This document shows, in pieces, positions 1 through 9,594 of a stretch of DNA of 9,594 nt. The notes beneath the pieces are model-generated. The model made no database searches. It saw only the letters and a list, made by a program, of their open reading frames with translations, and was not told where the DNA came from. The stretch is from positions 1 through 9,594 of the forward strand of contig DAHUXX010000122.1 of NCBI GenBank assembly GCA_027306955.1. Reading direction: 5' to 3'. This stretch comes from Acetobacteraceae bacterium (GTDB taxonomy: Bacteria; Pseudomonadota; Alphaproteobacteria; Acetobacterales; Acetobacteraceae). Each line of letters begins with the position of its first letter. Within the stretch, counting starts at the first letter, position 1. Both the position numbers and the translations under genes were made by a program.

Positions 1-1017
1 GCGCGCTGCTCGACCGCCTCGGCACGCTGCGCGCCATCCGGACCGACCTCGCGCTCAGGGTCGCGATCCTCGCCGCCCTCGCCCTCCTCGGCGCGCACCT
101 CGCCCCCGGCCCGGTGCTGGCGCTGCTCGGCCTACTTTCGCTCACCAGCCCGCTCGGCTGGGCCGGCGTGCGCGCCGCCCTGCCGCGCATGGTGCCGCAA
201 GCGCTTTGGCCGCGCGTGAACGCGCTGGACACCGCGACCTATGGCCTGGTGGACGTGACCGGCCCCGCCCTCGGCGGCTTCGCGATCGCCGTCCTCGGCG
301 CCCCCGTCACCTTCGGCCTCATCGCCGCGATCTACGCCGCGGCGGCCCTCTCGCTCTTCGCCGTCGGCCCCGTGCCCGCGCCGGAGGCCGCCCGGCGCGG
401 CCTTTTCGGCGACATCGCGGACGGCATCCTGCACTTCATGCGCCACCGCACGCTGCGGGCGCTGGCCCTCTGCACCGGGCTCTACAACGCCGCCTGGGGC
501 GCGCTCGCCATCCTGGTCCCGGTCGTGGCCCGCGACGCCCTCGGCTCGCGCGGCGACGCCGCGGCCGGCCTGTTCTGGACCCTCGTCGGCACCACCGGTC
601 TCGTCGCCTCCCTCACGGCCGGGCGCCTGCCCGTCATCGGCAACGAGCGCCGCTTCCTCGCCATCGGCCTCGCGATCACCGCCCTCGCCATCTTCCCGCT
701 CGCCGCCTTCGGCGGCCTCGCCGGGCTGGCGCTCGCGATGGCCTTCATCGGCCTCGTCGCCGGCCCCGTGGACGTCGCCCTGATCACGCTGCGCCAGCGC
801 CGCACTTCCCCGGCCTGGTTCGCCCGCATCCTCGTCCTGTCGATGAGCCTCAACGTCGCCGGCATGCCCGTGGGCGCCGCCATCGCCGGCCAGCTCGTCC
901 GCTTCTCGCTGCCGCTCACCTTCGCCGTCGCGGCGCTGGCCTCGCTCGCCGCCACCGCTGCCGTCGCGCTGATCCCGCCGGAAGCACCCCGGTCCGAAGC
1001 GCCGAAGCCCGAAGCCG

Positions 1018-1028
<11 letters not shown>
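1..1028 (+). CDS. MFS transporter, 5'-truncated by the window edge
   Basis: This is an integral inner-membrane transporter of the major facilitator superfamily; the substrate cannot be told from sequence. The reading frame (codons starting at base 3) is open from the first bases to the TAA at 1026-1028, giving 341 visible residues. The visible N-terminus, ALLDRLGTLRAI, resembles the MFS motif A loop (G-x-L-x-D-R-x-G) between TM2 and TM3. About ten hydrophobic segments follow, so TM1 and TM2 (roughly 60 residues) are missing. A basic loop near VPAPEAARRG separates the two halves. The tail is rich in Pro, Ala and Glu. A GTG at 114 is sometimes the longest callable start, but it lies inside TM4 and is not the real start. 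It converges on gltB and overlaps it by 11 bp. General drug or siderophore efflux MFS (EntS-like) is possible but unproven. Confidence 0.85.
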
Positions 1029-5547
<4,519 letters not shown>

Positions 5548-5550
<3 letters not shown>

Positions 5551-5562
5551 GCCCATCACTCC
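5548..5562 (-). promoter_or_regulatory. gltD/gltB junction: ribosome binding site that decides the gltB start
   Basis: On the - strand GGAG (5562-5559) lies inside the last codons of gltD. The gltD TGA (5558-5556) shares one base with a first ATG (5556-5554), and a second ATG follows at 5550-5548. The GGAG is only 2 nt from the first ATG but 8 nt from the second, so the second (protein starting MSEDF) is preferred. The tight junction implies translational coupling of the two subunits. Confidence 0.7.
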
Positions 5563-6992
5563 GCGGCCTGCGGCACGCTCGCGCGCGCCTCGATGTACTT
5601 GTGGATGGAGGCGGCGGCATCGCGCCCGTCGCGGATGCCCCACACCACCAGCGACGCCCCGCGCACGATGTCCCCCGCCGCGAACACGCCCGGCAGCTTC
5701 GTCATGAACGTCCTCGGGTCGATCGCGACCGTTCCCCAGCGCGTGGTCTTCAGCCCCGGCTCGCCGAACATGCCCGGCAGATCCTCCGGGTCGAACCCCA
5801 GCGCCTTGATCACCAGGTCCGCGGGCAGGCTGAAATGGCTGCCCTCGATCGGCTCCACCGCCTGCCGGCCAGAGGCATCGGGCAGGCCCAGATGCATCCG
5901 CACCGCCCGCACCCCCGTCACGTGCCCGTCGCCATGGAACGCCTCGGGGGCGGCGAGCCACATGAACTGCACCCCCTCCTCCTCGGCGTTCGCCACTTCG
6001 CGCATGGAGCCAGGCATGTTCGCGCGGTCGCGCCGATAGAGGCACACCACGCTCGCCGCACCCTGGCGCAGCGCGGTGCGCACGCAATCCATCGCGGTGT
6101 CGCCGCCGCCGATCACCACCACCCGCTTGCCCCGCGCATCCAGCGCGCCGGAGGCGAACTCCGCCACGCTATCGCCCAGCCCCTGCCGGTTGGACGCGAT
6201 CAGGTAGTCGAGCGCCCTCACGATGCCGGCGAGCCCGGCACCCGGCCCGCCCATCTCGCGCGCCTGGTACACCCCAGTCGCGATCAGCACCGCGTCATGC
6301 CGCGTCCGCAACGATGCAAACGTCATGTCGGACCCGATGGAAGTTTTCAGATGGAAACGAATCCCCGCCTGCTCGAGCAGTTCCACGCGCCGGCGCACCA
6401 CGTGCTTCTCAAGCTTGAAATTCGGGATGCCATAGATCAGCAGCCCGCCCGCCCGGTCGTGCCGGTCATAGACATGCACCTGGTATCCCTTGGCGCGCAG
6501 CTGCTCCGCCGCCGCCAGCCCCGCCGGACCCGCGCCGACGATCCCCACGGAATGCGGCCGCTCGCGCGCCGGCCGGCGGGCCTTCACCCAGCCGCTCTCG
6601 AACGCCGTCTCGGTGATGTGCCGCTCCACCGCGCCGATGGTGACACTCTCGAACCCGCGCTCGATGACGCAGTTGCCCTCGCACAGCCGGTCCTGCGGGC
6701 AGATCCGCCCGCAGATCTCGGGGAAGTTGTTGGTCGCGGAGGCAACCTCGTAAGCCTCCTCCATCCGCCCCTCGGCGGTCAGCTTCAGCCAGTCCGGGAT
6801 GTTGTTGTTGAGCGGGCAATGCACGGAGCAGAACGGCACGCCGCACTGCGAGCAGCGCGAGGCCTGCGCCGCGGCGGCCCTGGGGTCGAACGGCGCGTAG
6901 ATCTCGCCGAAGTCGGCGCGGCGCTGCGCCACCTCCCGCTTGTCCGGGGTCGCCTGGGGCAGGCGGACGAATTGCAGCATGCGTTCGGCCAT
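5556..6992 (-). CDS. gltD: Glutamate synthase (NADPH) small subunit
   Basis: This is the beta subunit of GOGAT, a flavoprotein that takes electrons from NADPH through FAD and two 4Fe-4S clusters to the FMN of GltB. The product is 478 aa, the usual length. The N-terminal iron-sulfur domain has Cys47, 50, 55 and 59 (CSQCGVPFCSVHC) and Cys94, 98, 104 and 108 (CGRICPQDRLCEGNC). The FAD-binding motif GAGPAG is at 153-158, the NADPH-binding motif GGGDTA at 295-300, and the C-terminal FAD contact AAGD at 438-441. The start at 6992 (MAERMLQF) is chosen because GGGAGGT lies 10 nt upstream and the N-terminus matches the family. A longer frame to 7034 would run through that ribosome site. It is the first gene of a gltD-gltB operon. 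Similar small-subunit-like oxidoreductases exist (for example in DPD), but the adjacent gltB settles the identity. Confidence 0.96.
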   Translation of the reverse strand: MAERMLQFVRLPQATPDKREVAQRRADFGEIYAPFDPRAAAAQASRCSQCGVPFCSVHCPLNNNIPDWLKLTAEGRMEEAYEVASATNNFPEICGRICPQDRLCEGNCVIERGFESVTIGAVERHITETAFESGWVKARRPARERPHSVGIVGAGPAGLAAAEQLRAKGYQVHVYDRHDRAGGLLIYGIPNFKLEKHVVRRRVELLEQAGIRFHLKTSIGSDMTFASLRTRHDAVLIATGVYQAREMGGPGAGLAGIVRALDYLIASNRQGLGDSVAEFASGALDARGKRVVVIGGGDTAMDCVRTALRQGAASVVCLYRRDRANMPGSMREVANAEEEGVQFMWLAAPEAFHGDGHVTGVRAVRMHLGLPDASGRQAVEPIEGSHFSLPADLVIKALGFDPEDLPGMFGEPGLKTTRWGTVAIDPRTFMTKLPGVFAAGDIVRGASLVVWGIRDGRDAAASIHKYIEARASVPQAAE

Positions 6993-7001
6993 GGGGCGCG
7001 G

Positions 7002-7008
7002 ACCTCCC
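7002..7008 (-). promoter_or_regulatory. Ribosome binding site of gltD
   Basis: GGGAGGT on the - strand, with 10 nt between its last G and the ATG at 6992, is the best Shine-Dalgarno match in this gap. It decides for the 6992 start over the upstream in-frame codon at 7034. Confidence 0.65.
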
Positions 7009-7013
7009 TTACG

Positions 7014-7030
7014 GGGCCGTTCTATGGCCC
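7014..7030 (-). promoter_or_regulatory. Small hairpin in the gltD leader
   Basis: GGGCC (7030-7026, - strand) can pair with GGCCC (7018-7014) around a 7-nt loop. It ends 5 nt before the gltD Shine-Dalgarno. It is only a 5-bp stem and may be chance in GC-rich DNA; no U-tract follows, so it is not a terminator. Confidence 0.25.
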
Positions 7031-7113
7031 GCAAACGCCCGCTTCCAGCGCCGATTCAAAAATAGGACAGAGAATAATACCTATTTTCCGGCAAACCAGC
7101 TATGCAAACGCCC
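7031..7113. repeat. 10-bp direct repeat GCAAACGCCC flanking the gltD upstream region
   Basis: GCAAACGCCC occurs at 7031-7040 and 7104-7113, with a third copy of the core GCAAAC at 7091-7096. The copies flank the inverted repeat at 7059-7087. They could be regulator half-sites or chance; nothing in the sequence distinguishes these. Confidence 0.25.
7059..7087 (-). promoter_or_regulatory. Candidate gltDB promoter/operator: perfect inverted repeat around a -10-like hexamer
   Basis: Arms AAAATAGG (7059-7066) and CCTATTTT (7080-7087) are perfect 8-bp inverted repeats whose centres are 21 bp apart, about two helical turns. On the - strand TATTAT (7079-7074), five of six matches to the sigma70 -10 consensus, lies directly next to the upstream arm. 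I find no convincing -35 at 16-18 nt. It sits in the only AT-rich patch of the window, between the NDUFA9-like gene and gltD, so it could be the control site of the gltD-gltB operon. A weak AU-rich terminator hairpin for the upstream gene is the alternative, because TTTTT follows the second arm on the - strand. Confidence 0.4.
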
Positions 7114-7125
7114 TCAATCGACCCC

Positions 7126-8049
7126 TCATACCGAAAATCGGGTCCGAATTGGTACCTTTCTCATGCCTCCCCGCCGGAACCGCGCCAGGTATCCGGGCAC
7201 CACCATGTCCATCGGCGTCGGGCACACCCAGCCGGCCCGCAGCGGGTCCGCCACGTTGTCCCGCCGCAGCATCAGCACCTGGTCGCGCGTCAGCAGCTTC
7301 CCCGGCAGGTGCTCGAGCACCGCCGCCTGCAGCATCGCGATGTCCATCGGTATGTCCCAAACCAGCCGGCACCGCCCGATCAGCGACAGCGTCCAGCGCA
7401 CCAGTTCGCCGAGCGTGCGCACATCCGGCCCGCCCAGTTCCCAGGTGCCGGGCGGCGCCTGCATCACCGCGTCCGCCACGTCGCCGACATAGACCGGCTG
7501 GAATTTCGTCTTCCCGCCCACGATCGGCACGATCGGCAGCATCGCCGCCATGGTCGCGAACCGGTTGAAGAAATGGTCGTCCGGCCCGAACACCACCGAG
7601 GGCCGCAAGATCACCGCCTCGGCCTGCGCCGTCCGCACCGCCGCCTCGCCGGCGGCCTACGTCGTCCCGTACCGGCTCGGGGAGGCCGCGTCCGCCCCGA
7701 TCGCCGAGACGTGCACGAACCGCTCCGCCGCCGTCGCGAGCCTGGCCACCCGCTCCGCGCCCTCCACGTGCACGCGCTCGAAATCCCCCGGCCTGCGTTC
7801 GGCGAGGATCCCCACCAGGTTCACCACCGTCTGGGCCCCCTCCACCGCGCGCGCCACATCCGCCTCGTTCCCGATCGGCGCATAAAGCGGCACGATCTGC
7901 CCCACCGTGCCCATCGGCCGGAGGAACATGGCCGCCTCGATGTCGCGCACCGCCACGCGCACCGTGTCGCCGCGCGCCGCCAGCCGGCGCACCACGAGCC
8001 GGCCGATGAAGCCGCTGGCACCGAAGACGGTCGCGATGGGTCTGCTCAT
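7126..8049 (-). pseudogene. NDUFA9-like atypical SDR (NAD-dependent epimerase/dehydratase family), interrupted by in-frame TAG
   Basis: This gene belongs to the atypical short-chain dehydrogenases related to complex I subunit NDUFA9, NAD(P)-binding proteins of about 310 aa whose bacterial role is not well defined. The start is the ATG at 8049, with GAGGGA about 8 nt upstream. The Rossmann motif GASGFIG is at residues 10-16. Family segments include VHVSAIGAD with Ser115, and then Tyr127 in SRYGTT. The codon at 7659-7657, residue 131, is TAG where the YxxxK lysine is expected. The same frame continues without further damage through AAGEAAV, ILRPSVVFGP and the typical C-terminal region to TGA at 7126-7128, 307 codons in all. 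Reading through gives a normal-length protein. One base change (AAG to TAG) explains it: a recent nonsense mutation, a sequencing error, or readthrough. A GTG at 7638 could restart translation of the C-terminal 170 residues. Confidence 0.85.
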
Positions 8050-8088
8050 GGAAAATCCCTCGCCGCTGACGTGAACCCGCAACGACCC

Positions 8089-8117
8089 TGCATAACGAGC
8101 CGCGGTCCCAACGTCAC
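8089..8117 (-). promoter_or_regulatory. Predicted sigma70 promoter of the NDUFA9-like gene
   Basis: On the - strand GTGACG (8117-8112) is followed after exactly 17 nt by TATGCA (8094-8089). Predicted transcription starts near 8082, giving a leader of about 33 nt with a GAGGGA ribosome site before the ATG at 8049. The -10 matches the consensus at only three positions. Confidence 0.45.
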
Positions 8118-8155
8118 CCCGCCCGCGCGCCCGCGCCGATATCGCGCGCGCCATG

Positions 8156-8184
8156 TTGACGCGCCGCCCCCCGCGTCCTAGATG
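8156..8184 (+). promoter_or_regulatory. Predicted sigma70 promoter of tRNA-Leu and rnd
   Basis: TTGACG (8156-8161), a 17-nt spacer and TAGATG (8179-8184) predict a start near 8191, about 19 nt before the tRNA. The bases after the -10 (8185-8190, CGCGCC) are all G or C; such GC-rich discriminators are known in stringently controlled stable-RNA promoters. No other promoter is visible before rnd, so this one probably serves both genes. Confidence 0.7.
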
Positions 8185-8209
8185 CGCGCCTCCCGAGACC
8201 GAAACCTTT

Positions 8210-8296
8210 GCCCAGGTGGCGGAATTGGTAGACGCGCAGGTTTCAGGTACCTGTGGCCGCAAGGTCGTGGAAGTTCGAGTCTTCTCCTGGGCACCA
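8210..8296 (+). tRNA. tRNA-Leu, anticodon CAG
   Basis: An 87-nt class II tRNA with encoded CCA (8294-8296) that reads CUG codons. The acceptor arms are GCCCAGG (8210-8216) and CCTGGGC (8286-8292), fully paired, with discriminator A. The D stem is GCG/CGC around GAATTGGTAGA. The anticodon stem is CAGGT/ACCTG (8237-8241, 8249-8253) around the loop TTCAGGT, with anticodon CAG at 8244-8246. The long variable arm (8254-8268) has a GGCC/GGTC stem, typical of leucine tRNA. The T arm is GGAAG-TTCGAGT-CTTCT with one G-U pair. CUG is a very common leucine codon in this GC-rich DNA. No terminator follows it. Confidence 0.97.
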
Positions 8297-8307
8297 AAGG
8301 CTGTCGC

Positions 8308-8922
8308 TTGACCACCATCCATCTTCACCGCGACGACCTGCCGGAGGGCCTCTCCCTCGGCCCGATCGTCGCCATCGACACCGAGACCATGGGTCTCGAC
8401 CCGCGGCGCGACCGGCTCTGCCTGGTCCAGCTCTCCTCGGGCGACGGCACCGCGCACCTGGTGCAGATCAGGAAGCCCCTCGCCGCGTGCCCCAACCTCA
8501 AGGCGCTCCTCGCCGACCCCGCGACCACCAAGCTCTTCCACTTCGCCCGCTTCGACGTCGCCATGCTCACCCACGCGCTGGGCATCGAGGTCGCCCCGGT
8601 CATCTGCACCAAGATCGCCTCCAGGCTCGTCCGCACCTACACGGACCGCCACGGCCTGCGCGACCTCTGCCGCGATCTCCTCGGCGTCGACATCTCCAAG
8701 CAGCAGCAATCCTCGGACTGGGGCGCCGACGAACTCACCGCCGAGCAGCGCGCCTACGCCGCCTCGGACGTGCTGCACCTGCATGCCCTCTGGGCGAAAC
8801 TCGAGGCCCTGCTCGTCCGCGAGGGCCGGCTCGACCTCGCCCGCGCCTGCTACGCCTTCCTCCCCGCGCGCGGCCGACTCGACCTCCTGGGCTACACGGA
8901 CCCGGATATCTTCGCGCACTGA
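8308..8922 (+). CDS. rnd: Ribonuclease D, short form (DEDDy 3'-5' exonuclease)
   Basis: This is a 3'-5' exoribonuclease of the DnaQ/DEDD fold; RNase D trims tRNA 3' ends in the cytoplasm. It is 204 aa with only the exonuclease domain and lacks the C-terminal HRDC domains of the roughly 375-aa E. coli enzyme; short forms are common in Alphaproteobacteria. The two-metal ligands are visible: Asp24 and Glu26 in AIDTETMGL (ExoI), Asp83 in HFARFDVAML (ExoII), and Tyr150 with Asp154 in YAASD (ExoIII). The start is TTG at 8308: homologs begin at this TTIHLH region, AAGG lies 7 nt upstream (8297-8300), and there is no nearby in-frame ATG. The in-frame ATG at 8182 lies inside the -10 element and would force translation through the tRNA. 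It sits 11 nt after the tRNA CCA and appears co-transcribed with it. Confidence 0.9.
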   Translation: MTTIHLHRDDLPEGLSLGPIVAIDTETMGLDPRRDRLCLVQLSSGDGTAHLVQIRKPLAACPNLKALLADPATTKLFHFARFDVAMLTHALGIEVAPVICTKIASRLVRTYTDRHGLRDLCRDLLGVDISKQQQSSDWGADELTAEQRAYAASDVLHLHALWAKLEALLVREGRLDLARACYAFLPARGRLDLLGYTDPDIFAH

Positions 8923-8957
8923 CGCGTGACCTTTCCGCCCGTTCATCGCGCCCTTGG

Positions 8958-8986
8958 TTGACCCTCCACCGGCAGGCTCCTAGATC
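8958..8986 (+). promoter_or_regulatory. Predicted sigma70 promoter of kdsD giving a leaderless mRNA
   Basis: TTGACC (8958-8963), a 17-nt spacer and TAGATC (8981-8986). Counting -7 as base 8986 puts +1 at 8993, the A of the kdsD ATG. It shares GTTGAC and TCCTAGAT, with identical spacing, with the tRNA-Leu promoter. It lies in the 70-bp gap after rnd, in which I see no terminator. Confidence 0.65.
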
Positions 8987-8992
8987 GCACGC

Positions 8993-9594
8993 ATGCGCGA
9001 CGTCGCCGACGCCCCCACCGCGACGCGGCCGACCGGAGACGGTTCGCCCCTGACCAGTCCCTCGTCCCAACCCGACCCTTCGCACGCCGACATCGAGGCC
9101 GGCCGCGCGGTCCTGGAAGCGGAGGGCGCCGGCCTCGTGGTGCTCGCTGCCTCGCTCGGCACCCCCTTCGCCGAGGCGGTGGCCATCCTCGCCGCCACCA
9201 CCGCCCCCCACGCCACCGGGCGCGTCGTCGTCACCGGCATGGGCAAGTCCGGCCACATCGCCCGCAAGATCTCAGCCACGCTCGCCTCCACCGGCACGCC
9301 GGCGCTCTTCGTCCACCCCGCGGAGGCCTCACACGGCGATCTCGGCATGATCGTCGAGGGCGATGCCGTCCTCGCGCTGTCCAACTCCGGCGAGACCGCG
9401 GAACTGGCGGACCTCGTCGCCCACACCCGCCGCTTCGGCCTCAAGCTCCTCGCCATCACCGCGCGCGCCGAAAGCGCGCTCGCCCGCGCGGCCGACGTGC
9501 TGCTGCTGCTCCCCGCGGCACCCGAGGCCTGCCCGCTCGGCCTCGCCCCCACCACCAGCACCACGATGCAGCTCGCCCTCGGCGACGCGCTCGC
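8993..9594 (+). CDS. kdsD: Arabinose-5-phosphate isomerase (KdsD/KpsF family), 3'-truncated by the window edge
   Basis: This cytoplasmic enzyme converts ribulose-5-phosphate to arabinose-5-phosphate, the first step to Kdo of lipopolysaccharide. About 200 residues are visible and the frame is open to the window end. The SIS sugar-isomerase domain is clear: GMGKSGH with Lys85, SHGDLGM with His114, and SNSGETAE with Glu137. These align with E. coli KdsD Lys59, His88 and Glu111; the His193 equivalent and the CBS domains lie beyond the window. The start is the ATG at 8993, the first after an in-frame TAG at 8981. It has no Shine-Dalgarno but sits at the predicted +1. The N-terminus is about 26 residues longer than in E. 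coli and rich in Pro, Ala, Thr and Ser. In Alphaproteobacteria rnd is often followed by kdsD and then lpt genes, consistent with this order. Confidence 0.93.
   Translation, partial: MRDVADAPTATRPTGDGSPLTSPSSQPDPSHADIEAGRAVLEAEGAGLVVLAASLGTPFAEAVAILAATTAPHATGRVVVTGMGKSGHIARKISATLASTGTPALFVHPAEASHGDLGMIVEGDAVLALSNSGETAELADLVAHTRRFGLKLLAITARAESALARAADVLLLLPAAPEACPLGLAPTTSTTMQLALGDAL

Noticed and set aside
5551..6087. In-frame upstream extension of gltB, 179 codons overlapping gltD
   Set aside because: The extension is low-complexity shadow sequence inside a certain gene. The nucleophile Cys29 needs only a short propeptide, and the ribosome site points to 5550.
7059..7087. The inverted repeat as a standard intrinsic terminator
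   Set aside because: The stem is mostly A-T with a 13-nt loop, and only five T residues follow, most of them within the arm. It would be weak compared with GC-rich terminators, and a -10-like hexamer lies inside it.
6993..7125. A sigma54 (GG-N10-GC) promoter for gltD
   Set aside because: GG and GC pairs occur near TGGAAGC and TTTGC, but the spacing is 12 rather than 10, so the element does not fit.
7657..7659. Genome-wide recoding of UAG (for example to pyrrolysine)
   Set aside because: gltB ends at its normal C-terminus with TAG, and no pyl gene or suppressor tRNA is visible here. The tRNA-Leu anticodon is CAG, which cannot read UAG.
8182..8307. Upstream ATG at 8182 as the start of rnd
   Set aside because: The ATG lies in the -10 hexamer, before the predicted transcript start, and translation would cross the whole tRNA. 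RNase D homology begins at TTG 8308.
8050..8946. A - strand open frame continuing upstream of the NDUFA9-like gene through the tRNA and antisense to rnd
   Set aside because: The translated part beyond 8049 is low-complexity and antisense to a clear RNase D and a tRNA. The good ribosome site and Rossmann N-terminus fix the start at 8049.

Overview
The window is very GC-rich DNA with G or C at most third codon positions, and it carries housekeeping genes in an arrangement typical of Alphaproteobacteria. The gltD-gltB order, the NDUFA9-like gene, the short HRDC-less RNase D followed by kdsD, and the general sequence character suggest Rhodospirillales, perhaps Acetobacteraceae. That placement is an inference from protein character, not from a search.

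Left part (1-6992): the window opens inside an MFS transporter on the + strand that has lost its first two membrane segments to the window edge. Its 3' end overlaps, tail to tail by 11 bp, the end of gltB. gltB and gltD lie on the - strand in the order gltD then gltB and encode the large and small subunits of NADPH-dependent glutamate synthase (GOGAT). All expected catalytic and iron-sulfur cysteines are present. The two genes are separated by only a few bases, and a shared GGAG places the gltB start.

Middle (6993-8209): a 133-bp AT-richer gap upstream of gltD holds a perfect 8-bp inverted repeat flanking a -10-like hexamer, which is a candidate promoter/operator. Upstream of it on the - strand is a gene of the NDUFA9-like atypical short-chain dehydrogenase family. 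It is interrupted by a single in-frame TAG exactly where the lysine of the SDR YxxxK motif should be, while the frame stays intact and conserved on both sides.

Right part (8150-9594): on the + strand a clear sigma70-type promoter drives tRNA-Leu(CAG). Only 11 nt after its encoded CCA, a short RNase D gene begins at a TTG codon, so a tRNA and a probable tRNA-processing exonuclease appear to share one transcript. A second promoter of nearly the same sequence then lies so close to kdsD (arabinose-5-phosphate isomerase, cut by the window end) that the predicted +1 is the A of the ATG, predicting a leaderless mRNA.

I see no mobile element, CRISPR array, phage gene or clearly novel multigene system. 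The points worth following up are the amber codon at the catalytic lysine, the tRNA-rnd unit, the leaderless kdsD promoter and the operator-like repeat before gltD.
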